Shown piece by piece: positions 1 through 7,807 of a stretch of DNA of 64,000 bases. Origin of the DNA: Pricia antarctica (GTDB lineage Bacteria > Bacteroidota > Bacteroidia > Flavobacteriales > Flavobacteriaceae); contig DRGL01000064.1 in the NCBI GenBank assembly GCA_011050085.1, positions 1-64,000 on the forward strand, given 5' to 3'. Both the position numbers and the translations under genes were made by a program. The notes under the pieces were generated by a model. The model was given only the letters and a program-made list of their open reading frames with translations. It was not told the DNA's origin and did not search any database. How positions within the stretch are numbered: the first letter of the stretch is position 1; each line of letters opens with the position of its first letter.

Positions 1-641
1 GGTTTGATATCATAAGGAGGATAGGTCTCGTTCAACGAGACTAACGTTATGTTATTGGAATTAGGACGTTTTTCAATTTTCTTGACCAGAACCGCATCCT
101 CTAAAACGACAACATACATTTTATTGGGACTTACATCATCGATGTGTTCAACGGCTTTTGCCAAAACCCATTCTCCGGACTTTAGGTTGGGTAACATACT
201 ATCGCCCTCCACTTGAAACCCGCGATAGGTAGCATTTCTAAATTCTGGTATGGGCAAATCGAAAGCGGGTAATTGTTGATACCAGCTGGTATCATGAATA
301 TTTTGTGGATAACCCGCCGCAGCTTTGGCATTTACTAAGACCATATTCTCACGGTCACTAGAATCAACGGTCACCACTTTAGGGATGACACTTGTTTTGG
401 AAGTTTCCAAATACTTGTCCTCACTTTCGCCAAAAAGCCAAAGTGGATTGATTTTAAATTGTTTTAAAAGCTCCAAAACTACCTTGCCAGCAAGTTTGGT
501 CCGGCCCCGTTCTATGTCGGCCGTAGTACTGGAGACACCAAGCATAGCAGCAAACTCAGCTTGGGTATAACCTAAATCCCTTCGGATGTCTGCAAAACGT
601 TTTAAGGTAATTTCATTTTCCATACGTGAAACATTTTTCAT
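1..641 (-). CDS. XRE-family repressor with LexA-like S24 autopeptidase domain (partial, C-terminus off window)
   Basis: A helix-turn-helix of the XRE type covers about residues 11-70 (RRDLGYTQAEFAAMLGVS, then DIERGRTKLAGK). It is followed by an S24/LexA-type peptidase fold. The self-cleavage dipeptide is probably Ala109-Gly110 (KAAAGYP), the nucleophile Ser148 (EGDSMLPNL) and the general base Lys187 or Lys188 (VLVKKIEK); the spacings match LexA. The gene runs off the left edge after about 213 residues and is nearly complete. Start: ATG at 641 (MKNVSRMENE), or the in-frame ATG at 623. It is divergent from a putative DNA-repair radical-SAM operon, with an array of dyads between them, so a DNA-damage-inactivated repressor of that operon and of itself is inferred. 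A phage-type repressor is the alternative, but no phage genes are nearby. Confidence 0.9.
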   Translation of the reverse strand, partial: MKNVSRMENEITLKRFADIRRDLGYTQAEFAAMLGVSSTTADIERGRTKLAGKVVLELLKQFKINPLWLFGESEDKYLETSKTSVIPKVVTVDSSDRENMVLVNAKAAAGYPQNIHDTSWYQQLPAFDLPIPEFRNATYRGFQVEGDSMLPNLKSGEWVLAKAVEHIDDVSPNKMYVVVLEDAVLVKKIEKRPNSNNITLVSLNETYPPYDIK

Positions 642-771
642 TTTAATGAGGTGATAGTCTTCTGACTACAGATTAGAGATATTCTAAAATCTATGTAGGT
701 AATCCCTAATTGAACCCTATAAATGCAATAAAGCCTTACATCTTCAGCACCTTATCACAACACATTGAAAT

Positions 772-800
772 CAAAGATACACATTTTGGATATATTCCAA
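772..800 (-). promoter_or_regulatory. Bacteroidota-type promoter of the XRE/S24 regulator
   Basis: Read on the minus strand, TATCTTTG at 779-772 is an exact match to the -7 consensus TAnnTTTG. A TTG lies at 800-798, 18 bases upstream. The first and best dyad (783-803) sits between and over these two boxes, which would suit autorepression. Transcription would begin around 765, giving a leader of about 125 bases. Confidence 0.55.
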
Positions 801-860
801 AATATTTATTGGATTATTTCCATAATTAGGAATTATTCCATAATTTTGGATTAATTACAA
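783..860. promoter_or_regulatory. Array of four operator-like dyads between the divergent genes
   Basis: Four dyads share one plan: GGA-N5-T(C/A)CA with an A/T centre. Dyad 1 (783-803) has perfect 8-base arms ATTTTGGA and TCCAAAAT around TATAT. Dyad 2 (810-822) is TGGA-TTATT-TCCA. Dyad 3 (828-840) is AGGA-ATTAT-TCCA. Dyad 4 (846-860) is TTGGA-TTAAT-TACAA. Their centres are 23, 18 and 19 bases apart. Dyad 1 overlaps the regulator's promoter, and dyads 3-4 flank and overlap the -7 box of the radical-SAM gene. That they bind the adjacent XRE/S24 protein is inference. Confidence 0.6.
841..848 (+). promoter_or_regulatory. -7 element of the radical-SAM repair operon
   Basis: TAATTTTG matches TAnnTTTG and lies 22 bases before the ATG at 871. 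No TTG is found 17-23 bases upstream; the nearest, at 809-811, is 29 bases away. The promoter may therefore be weak. It is overlapped by the fourth dyad and touches the third. Confidence 0.45.
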
Positions 861-870
861 ATCTGATCCT

Positions 871-2133
871 ATGTCCTTTGATAGAACCAAAGAGAAACTC
901 AATATTTTAGCTGATGCTGCCAAATATGATGTTTCCTGCTCCAGTAGCGGAAGCAAGCGTGTAAATACCAACAAAGGCTTAGGAGATAGTACAGGTATGG
1001 GTATTTGTCACAGTTATACTGAAGATGGTCGATGCGTATCGCTCTTAAAGATCTTACTGACCAATCACTGCATCTTTGATTGCGCCTATTGTGTGACTCG
1101 AAAAAGCAATGACATTAAACGGGCTGCTTTTAAAATTCAAGAGGTAGTAGACCTAACCATCAATTTTTATCGTCGTAATTATATAGAAGGACTATTTCTG
1201 AGTTCCGGGATTTTTAAAAGTGCCGACTACACGATGGAGCGGTTGATTGCCGTTGCCAAAAAGCTACGTACGGAAGAAGGTTTTAACGGCTATATTCATT
1301 TAAAATCAATCCCTGGGGCAAGTGACGAGCTCATGCGGGAAGCGGGTTTATATGCAGACAGACTTTCAGTAAACATTGAAGTCCCAACGATTTCCGGACT
1401 AAAATTATTGGCGCCAGATAAAAAACATGAAGATTTTATTAAACCAATGCTCAAGGTGAAAAATGAAATCATTCAGTTTAAGGAAGAAAAGAAAATTATA
1501 AAAAGCACACCGAAATATGCACCGGCAGGTCAAAGTACCCAGATGATTATTGGAGCAACAGGTGAATCGGATAAGGATATCATGTACTCCGCCTCCCATT
1601 ATTATAAGCAGTATAATATGAAAAGGGTGTATTATTCCGGTTATGTACCGGTAGCCCAAGACGTTCGATTGCCAGCTATTGGCACACAAGTACCCATGTT
1701 ACGGGAAAACCGTTTATATCAAACGGATTGGCTTTTACGGTTCTATGGTTTTGGGGTTCAGGAATTATTGAATACTTCCCACCCAAATCTTGATATAGAC
1801 GTAGATCCAAAACTGGGATGGGCGTTGCGAAACTTGGAACAATTCCCAATAGATATAAATACGGCAGAGAAACAAATATTGGCAAGGGTACCAGGCATAG
1901 GTTTACAATCGGTACATAAAATAATTAACGCCAGACGATTTCGAAAATTGAACTGGGAGCATCTGAAAAATATTGGTATCGCCCTCAACCGAGCCAAATA
2001 TTTTATTGTTTGTGATTCGAGCAAATGGGAGCGAATTGACCGAGAACCCCAAACCATAAAAGGAATGATATTAAAAAATTCTACTGGTAAATTTAGAAAA
2101 GAATATAGCACGCAACTTAACCTATTTACATAA
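871..2133 (+). CDS. Putative DNA modification/repair radical SAM protein (TIGR03916 type)
   Basis: The radical SAM motif C67-x3-C71-x2-C74 (NHCIFDCAYCVTR) would bind the 4Fe-4S cluster that cleaves S-adenosylmethionine. Further cysteines at 23, 46 and 55 (GICHSYTEDGRC) precede it, as I recall for this family. The C-terminal third holds a helix-hairpin-helix (ARVPGIGLQSVHKIINARRF), a DNA-backbone binding element. The family is known by genomic link to DUF4130 and uracil-DNA-glycosylase-like proteins; its reaction is not established. The protein is 420 residues. It heads an operon, with 31 bases to the next gene, and its DUF4130 partner is one gene further on. Control by the divergent XRE/S24 repressor is inferred. 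Confidence 0.9.
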   Translation: MSFDRTKEKLNILADAAKYDVSCSSSGSKRVNTNKGLGDSTGMGICHSYTEDGRCVSLLKILLTNHCIFDCAYCVTRKSNDIKRAAFKIQEVVDLTINFYRRNYIEGLFLSSGIFKSADYTMERLIAVAKKLRTEEGFNGYIHLKSIPGASDELMREAGLYADRLSVNIEVPTISGLKLLAPDKKHEDFIKPMLKVKNEIIQFKEEKKIIKSTPKYAPAGQSTQMIIGATGESDKDIMYSASHYYKQYNMKRVYYSGYVPVAQDVRLPAIGTQVPMLRENRLYQTDWLLRFYGFGVQELLNTSHPNLDIDVDPKLGWALRNLEQFPIDINTAEKQILARVPGIGLQSVHKIINARRFRKLNWEHLKNIGIALNRAKYFIVCDSSKWERIDREPQTIKGMILKNSTGKFRKEYSTQLNLFT

Positions 2134-2164
2134 TCCTAATTCCCCGAAAAAATGCAGCAGCGCT

Positions 2165-3175
2165 ATGACAGAAGATCAAAATTTGACACGTGGGCAAAAA
2201 ACCTACCTAAAACGAATCGTCAATGATTTTAAGGAAAACGCCCATTCGGTATTAAATGAAATTTCAGATTTACAGGAACGTTTAATTCATGGTAGTGATG
2301 ATGAACCCACATTATTCGAACAATTTGAGATCACCAAAGAGCAAATCGAGGGTAAAAAAGTAGAAATCAACTCAATTTATGATTCTATTTTCAAGCCCTC
2401 ACCATCCGGTAAAAAATCTATGGCCTTACAACTACATTCATTTCTAGAGGAATTTGAACAGCAAAAAGATTCCTTGACCCGAATAAGGGTAGACATAGAG
2501 GAATTCAATCATCAACTGTTTGGCCGTTACGACGAACAGGGAAACCAAGTTTTGGGAATAGAGGAAAAGATAAAATGTAAAATAGAAGAATTTGAAAACC
2601 TATACAGCCTGAATTATCAAAAACAGGAAAAATTATTTATCAAAATAGAGGGCTTATTAAAGGGAGCAAGTACCGTGGCGTTGGCCAAAGCTTTTAAAGA
2701 CCACAAAGACTCTTTCCATAAAATGAATATTGTATGGTCGGCCGTTTTTATTATTTCCATTTTGGCTATGATGGGCTTATCCATTTTCGCTTTCATTTAT
2801 GCCAAATTCGAGTTTGATGAAATGTGGAAGTACACCTTGGGCAACCTACCATTTTTGGGCGGTGTAGTTTGGTTGGCTATCTATGCCAGCAAACAACGTA
2901 GTCAGAATAAACGTCTACAACAGGAATATGCCTTCAAGGAAGATGTTGCCAAAATATATTATGGCCTTAAAAAAGAAATCGAAGAATTAGGCGATTCACC
3001 TTTGGGTCAAAAATTAAATGAACGAGTACTTGAAGTGCTTGTTGAAGTAGTGTCATTGAACCCAAGCCAGACCTTGGAAAATAGTTCTCATGATGATAGG
3101 GGTCCTATTATGGAGGCACTACATATTCTTAAAGATAAAATTAACGAAAAACAAGTTCCACTCAATCCTAAATAA
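2165..3175 (+). CDS. Uncharacterised coiled-coil protein with two membrane segments
   Basis: I do not recognise a named family. The 336-residue protein has a charged, helical N-terminal part (about 1-185) rich in Glu/Lys/Gln heptads. Two hydrophobic segments follow at about 189-213 and 225-242, then a second helical stretch (ASKQRSQNKRLQQEYAFKED). There is no signal peptide, so both long arms probably face the cytoplasm with a short membrane hairpin between them. It lies inside an operon, 31 bases after the radical-SAM gene and 7 bases before the DUF4130 gene. That pair is usually adjacent, so a role in the same process, such as tethering or damage sensing at the membrane, is possible but unproven. 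Confidence 0.8.
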   Translation: MTEDQNLTRGQKTYLKRIVNDFKENAHSVLNEISDLQERLIHGSDDEPTLFEQFEITKEQIEGKKVEINSIYDSIFKPSPSGKKSMALQLHSFLEEFEQQKDSLTRIRVDIEEFNHQLFGRYDEQGNQVLGIEEKIKCKIEEFENLYSLNYQKQEKLFIKIEGLLKGASTVALAKAFKDHKDSFHKMNIVWSAVFIISILAMMGLSIFAFIYAKFEFDEMWKYTLGNLPFLGGVVWLAIYASKQRSQNKRLQQEYAFKEDVAKIYYGLKKEIEELGDSPLGQKLNERVLEVLVEVVSLNPSQTLENSSHDDRGPIMEALHILKDKINEKQVPLNPK

Positions 3176-3182
3176 AAATGGT

Positions 3183-3959
3183 ATGGAAAATGCAAAAACA
3201 TTTATCTACGATGGAAGTTTCAATGGCTTCTTGACGACAATTTTTGTAGCTTTTGAAGAAAAGGCTCAGGTTGCTGATATTCAGAAGAACAGTGTCAATC
3301 AAAATGGTCTTTTTTCAGAATCCGAGACTATTTTTACACATATAGAAAAAGCCAAGCGAGTATGGAACGGTATCCAGAAAAAGAATTATACCGCGATGAA
3401 GCAAATTTATTTTGCCTACTTGAGTGAAACACAAGGTATCGAAATATTGTTATATCGCTACATCAGAAAACTGTTCGCGACCCAAGAAGCAATACAATCT
3501 GATTATTCGGATAGCTTAGTTTTAAAAATTAGTCAGCTGACGAAGTCCGTTGGTCGTGAAAAACATCGCATGGAAGCTTTTGTAAGGTTTCAACTGACCC
3601 AAGATGATATTTATTTCGCCAATATTGAACCTGATTTCGATGTACTGCCCCTAATTTCAAAACATTTCCGTTCTAGATATGCGGACCAACAGTGGTTAAT
3701 TTATGATGTGAAGCGACAATACGGCATTTTCTACAATCTTGAAAGGGTAGAAATAGTAGCATTGGATTTGAAAGAAATTTATGCGAACAGCATACATAAA
3801 AAAGATCCTTTTTTAACTGATGAATATAACTTTCAAGATTTGTGGAACAATTACTTCAAGAGTACCAATATCAAATCACGAATCAATACGAAACTACATA
3901 CGCAACAAGTTCCTAAGCGATACTGGAAATATCTTTCGGAGAAAAGAGAAGCCGTTTAA
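3183..3959 (+). CDS. DUF4130 / TIGR03915 putative DNA metabolism protein
   Basis: The product is 258 residues from ATG 3183 (MENAKTFIYDGSFNGF). Family hallmarks are YDGSFxGFL at the N-terminus and VRFQLTQDDIYFANIEPD followed by a FRSRYADQQWLIYDVKRQYG block near residue 180. An ATG about 90 bases upstream in frame would lie inside the previous gene and lacks family similarity, so the later start is preferred. Members are the standard genomic partner of the radical-SAM protein encoded at 871, and in some species are fused to a uracil-DNA-glycosylase-like domain. The biochemical activity is unknown; a role in DNA repair is inferred from context. uvrA begins 78 bases downstream. Confidence 0.88.
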   Translation: MENAKTFIYDGSFNGFLTTIFVAFEEKAQVADIQKNSVNQNGLFSESETIFTHIEKAKRVWNGIQKKNYTAMKQIYFAYLSETQGIEILLYRYIRKLFATQEAIQSDYSDSLVLKISQLTKSVGREKHRMEAFVRFQLTQDDIYFANIEPDFDVLPLISKHFRSRYADQQWLIYDVKRQYGIFYNLERVEIVALDLKEIYANSIHKKDPFLTDEYNFQDLWNNYFKSTNIKSRINTKLHTQQVPKRYWKYLSEKREAV

Positions 3960-4010
3960 AAGTTAGTAGTTTATGGTATTCTCCTTCTTCTTAATTCATT
4001 GTCAAAATCG

Positions 4011-4018
4011 TACCTTTG
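4011..4018 (+). promoter_or_regulatory. Candidate -7 element before uvrA
   Basis: TACCTTTG matches TAnnTTTG and lies 19 bases before the ATG at 4038. No well-placed TTG is present upstream. uvrA may therefore have its own start site as well as read-through from the repair operon. Confidence 0.35.
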
Positions 4019-4037
4019 CCGCCTTGCTGTGGAAAAA

Positions 4038-6908
4038 ATGATAAAATACGAAGAGAACATAGAAGTACAGGGTGCTCGCGTCCATAATCTTAAAAATATA
4101 GACGTCACAATACCAAGGGAAAAATTGGTAGTAATTACCGGGCTTTCCGGTAGCGGAAAATCGTCTTTGGCCTTTGACACTATCTATGCCGAAGGACAAC
4201 GACGCTACATCGAAACATTTTCTGCCTATGCCCGTCAATTTTTAGGCGGATTGGAGCGGCCGGATGTGGATAAAATCGACGGTCTTTCACCTGTTATTGC
4301 CATCGAGCAAAAAACTACCTCGAAGTCCCCAAGATCTACTGTTGGTACAATAACCGAAATCTACGATTTTTTACGTCTTTTATTTGCTCGCGCCGGTACG
4401 GCATATAGCTATAATACGGGTGAAAAGATGGTGAGTTACAGTGATGCTCAGATTAAGGCACTAATTATGGCGGACTTTGACGGCAAAAAAATTAATATTC
4501 TGGCCCCTGTCATTAAATCCAGAAAAGGTCATTATCGGGAGCTTTTTCAACAAATCGGTAAGCAGGGTTTTGTCAAGGTCAGGGTAGATGGTGAGGTAGT
4601 TGATATTACCAAGGGCATGAAAGTAGACCGGTACAAGACTCATGATATCGAAATCGTAATCGATAGATTGATGGTCAAAGACACCGAAGATCTTGATAAA
4701 CGCCTTACCGAATCCATTAATACCGCGATGTATAGTGGTGACGATGTGTTGATGGTGCTGGAAGAAGGCGAATCGACGGTCCGCTATTTCAGTCGTGACC
4801 TGATGTGCCCAACTACAGGAATATCTTACCCAGTTCCCGAGCCAAATACGTTCTCCTTCAACTCCCCAAAAGGAATGTGCCCAAATTGTAATGGTTTGGG
4901 ACATATATACGAAGTAAATGAAAATAAAATCTTCCCAGATAAAAAGTTATCCATCAAATCAGGAGGTATTGCTCCATTAGGTGACTACAAAAAATCATGG
5001 GCCTTCAAACAAATAGAAACTATTGCCCAACGCTATGATTTTAAAATAACCGATCCGATAAATGACATTCCCGATAAAGCCATGATGGTTCTATTGCACG
5101 GTGGACATGAAAGCTTTGAGATTGATTCCAAGACCTTGGGCGTCAAACGCAACTATAAGATAGATTATGAGGGCATATCACACTTTATAAAAAATCAATT
5201 CGAGGAGGCTGGTTCGACTTCTATCAAAAGATGGGCAAAGAGTTACATGGATAAAGTGGTTTGCCCTACCTGCGAGGGTTCAAGGTTACGTAAAGAATCA
5301 CTTAACTTCAAGATTGATGAAAAGAATATAGCTGAATTGGCTCATCTTGACATTTCTGAATTGGCCCAATTTTTCGAAGGATTGAACCAAAGATTGGAAG
5401 GTAACCAGCAAGTCATTGCTGAAGAAATTATTAAAGAAATTAAGACGCGCATCCAGTTTTTATTGGATGTGGGTCTAGATTATCTTTCCTTAAACCGAGG
5501 TTCTAAGTCGCTATCCGGTGGTGAAGCGCAACGCATACGTCTGGCTACACAGATAGGATCACAATTAGTAGGTGTTCTTTATATTTTGGATGAACCTAGT
5601 ATTGGTCTTCACCAACGTGATAATGACCGGTTAATCAAATCTTTGGAAGCACTTCGAGATATTGGAAATTCCGTAATCGTGGTAGAACACGACCGCGATA
5701 TGATTGAAAGGGCGGACCACGTCATTGATATCGGTCCAAGAGCAGGAAGACATGGTGGTGAAATAATATCCGAAGGACTTCCAAAAGACTTGAAGAATTT
5801 CAACACCCTGACCGCGGATTACATTACGGGTGCGAGAGAAATAGCTGTACCGGAAAATCGCAGAAAAGGTAATGGAAAAAAAATAACTCTATCGGGTTGT
5901 ACTGGCAATAACTTAAAAAATGTCACCATCACGATTCCGTTGGGTCAGATGATTGGCGTTACAGGAGTCTCAGGCAGTGGGAAATCCACATTAATCAATG
6001 AAACCTTGTATCCAATTATGAACGCCCATTATTTTAACGGTGTCAAAAAACCGATGCCGTACAAAAAAATTAAGGGTTTGGAACATATTGATAAGGTTAT
6101 CGATATTAACCAGTCACCTATTGGGCGTACACCGCGATCAAACCCTGCTACCTATACTGGGGTTTTTGGAGAGATTCGTTCGCTATTTGCCAAAACTCCT
6201 GAAGCTGCAATTCGTGGCTACAAACCCGGCCGTTTCAGTTTTAATGTGAAAGGGGGACGCTGTGAGACCTGCGGAGGGGGCGGTGTTCGGATTATCGAAA
6301 TGAATTTCTTACCTGACGTCTATGTTGAATGTGAGACCTGCAATGGAAAACGCTTTAACCGCGAGACACTTGAAATCAGGTACAAGGGGAAATCGATATC
6401 AGATGTACTTAACATGACTATTAACGAATCCGTCGAATTTTTTGAACTAATCCCTAAAATACATCGTAAGTTAAAGACCATACAGGATGTTGGATTGGGT
6501 TATGTTACTTTAGGGCAACAATCAACAACCTTATCTGGCGGAGAGGCACAAAGGGTCAAATTGGCGACCGAACTATCGAAACTAAATACAGGAAATACCT
6601 TTTACATTTTAGACGAACCCACCACGGGTCTACACTTTGAAGACATACGGGTACTAATGGAAGTTTTAAACCGTTTGGTTGACAAAGGAAATACGGTTTT
6701 GATTATCGAACACAACATGGATGTCATTAAAATGATGGATTATCTAATCGATATCGGCTATGAAGGTGGTCGCGGTGGTGGTATGGTTGTTGCGAAAGGA
6801 ACACCGGAAGTCGTGGCAAAAGACAAGAAAAGTTACACGGCTGAATATCTAAGAAAAGAGTTATCCCCTAAAAGAATATTAAAAGAAAAGGAACAGGTCG
6901 GAATTTAA
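4038..6908 (+). CDS. uvrA: Excinuclease ABC subunit A (UvrA)
   Basis: UvrA is the damage-recognition ATPase of nucleotide excision repair and works with UvrB and UvrC in the cytoplasm. The 956-residue protein has two ABC ATPase halves. The first Walker A is [10 protein letters not shown] near residue 37 and the second GVSGSGKST near 640; both signatures read LSGGEAQR. Zinc-finger cysteines are visible in [17 protein letters not shown], and CETCGGGGV paired with CETCNGKR. Start: ATG 4038 ([20 protein letters not shown]), which matches the family N-terminus better than upstream codons. It follows the putative repair operon by 78 bases, so the region is rich in repair genes. Length is normal. 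Confidence 0.98.
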   Translation: MIKYEENIEVQGARVHNLKNIDVTIPREKLVVITGLSGSGKSSLAFDTIYAEGQRRYIETFSAYARQFLGGLERPDVDKIDGLSPVIAIEQKTTSKSPRSTVGTITEIYDFLRLLFARAGTAYSYNTGEKMVSYSDAQIKALIMADFDGKKINILAPVIKSRKGHYRELFQQIGKQGFVKVRVDGEVVDITKGMKVDRYKTHDIEIVIDRLMVKDTEDLDKRLTESINTAMYSGDDVLMVLEEGESTVRYFSRDLMCPTTGISYPVPEPNTFSFNSPKGMCPNCNGLGHIYEVNENKIFPDKKLSIKSGGIAPLGDYKKSWAFKQIETIAQRYDFKITDPINDIPDKAMMVLLHGGHESFEIDSKTLGVKRNYKIDYEGISHFIKNQFEEAGSTSIKRWAKSYMDKVVCPTCEGSRLRKESLNFKIDEKNIAELAHLDISELAQFFEGLNQRLEGNQQVIAEEIIKEIKTRIQFLLDVGLDYLSLNRGSKSLSGGEAQRIRLATQIGSQLVGVLYILDEPSIGLHQRDNDRLIKSLEALRDIGNSVIVVEHDRDMIERADHVIDIGPRAGRHGGEIISEGLPKDLKNFNTLTADYITGAREIAVPENRRKGNGKKITLSGCTGNNLKNVTITIPLGQMIGVTGVSGSGKSTLINETLYPIMNAHYFNGVKKPMPYKKIKGLEHIDKVIDINQSPIGRTPRSNPATYTGVFGEIRSLFAKTPEAAIRGYKPGRFSFNVKGGRCETCGGGGVRIIEMNFLPDVYVECETCNGKRFNRETLEIRYKGKSISDVLNMTINESVEFFELIPKIHRKLKTIQDVGLGYVTLGQQSTTLSGGEAQRVKLATELSKLNTGNTFYILDEPTTGLHFEDIRVLMEVLNRLVDKGNTVLIIEHNMDVIKMMDYLIDIGYEGGRGGGMVVAKGTPEVVAKDKKSYTAEYLRKELSPKRILKEKEQVGI

Positions 6909-7112
6909 ATAGGGTTCCGAACACATGGAAAAGGTATACGCTTGGTCTGTTTTATGGAAATAAAATTTAAAGTTGGCAAGCTCCGGTAAGAATGTATGGA
7001 ATATTTGATTTCATATAAAATCCAGCCATCCTAAACATCCATATCCTTGAAAATCTTTTCGAGTTTCATTTTAGATACCTCCGATAAAAGGAATTACAAA
7101 TACACTTAGTAT

Positions 7113-7799
7113 ATGCGAAAAGAACAACATCATAAGGGCTGGAACGAGATAAAAACCAATGACTCCTGGGCCATTTTCAAGATAATGGGCGAATTTGTAA
7201 TGGGATACGAGAAATTGGGCACCATCGGACCCTGTGTTTCAATCTTTGGGTCGGCACGTACCAAACCAGGTGATACCTATTATGAATTGGCAGTCGATAT
7301 CGCCCATAGTATTTCAGAAGCTGGATACGGTGTTATCACGGGCGGTGGACCAGGTATTATGGAAGCCGGTAATAAAGGAGCTAATCTTGCAGGGGGAACA
7401 TCGGTAGGTTTAAATATTGACCTCCCCTTCGAACAACATGATAACCCGTTTATCGACCCTGACAAAAGCCTTGATTTTGATTATTTTTTCGTTAGAAAGG
7501 TAATGTTCGTTAAATATTCACAAGGTTTTGTAGTCATGCCAGGTGGTTTTGGTACATTGGACGAACTTTTTGAAGCTATCACCTTAATTCAAACCAATAA
7601 AATAGAAAAATTTCCTATTATTTTAGTAGGTACCGATTTTTGGTCGGGACTTATGGACTGGGTCAAAAATACCATGTTGGTAGCTAAGAACGTCAGTCCG
7701 CATGATTTAGACCTAATACATATTGTTGATACTAAGGAAGATGTTGTAGAGATTATCGACTCGTTCTACAAAGGTCGTTCGCTAAGTCCTAATTTTTAA
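7113..7799 (+). CDS. LOG family protein (cytokinin riboside 5'-monophosphate phosphoribohydrolase type)
   Basis: The 228-residue protein has the lysine-decarboxylase-like Rossmann fold of TIGR00730. Signature segments are GGGPGIMEAGNKGA (near residue 87) and PGGFGTLDELFE (near 144), which hold the substrate- and phosphate-binding residues. Characterised members hydrolyse nucleoside 5'-monophosphates to base and ribose 5-phosphate; the old name 'lysine decarboxylase' is wrong. The substrate here is not known. Start: ATG 7113. The next gene begins 8 bases after the stop, so the two are probably co-transcribed. Confidence 0.93.
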   Translation: MRKEQHHKGWNEIKTNDSWAIFKIMGEFVMGYEKLGTIGPCVSIFGSARTKPGDTYYELAVDIAHSISEAGYGVITGGGPGIMEAGNKGANLAGGTSVGLNIDLPFEQHDNPFIDPDKSLDFDYFFVRKVMFVKYSQGFVVMPGGFGTLDELFEAITLIQTNKIEKFPIILVGTDFWSGLMDWVKNTMLVAKNVSPHDLDLIHIVDTKEDVVEIIDSFYKGRSLSPNF

Positions 7800-7807
7800 T
7801 AGCTTAC

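Noticed and set aside
325-570. Open frame on the plus strand
   Set aside because: It lies antisense inside the XRE/S24 gene, whose domains are clear, and has no similarity of its own.
1-6908. Prophage or mobile island at the left end
   Set aside because: An XRE/S24 repressor can be phage-derived, but no integrase, structural gene, att repeat or base-composition jump is present, and uvrA is chromosomal housekeeping.
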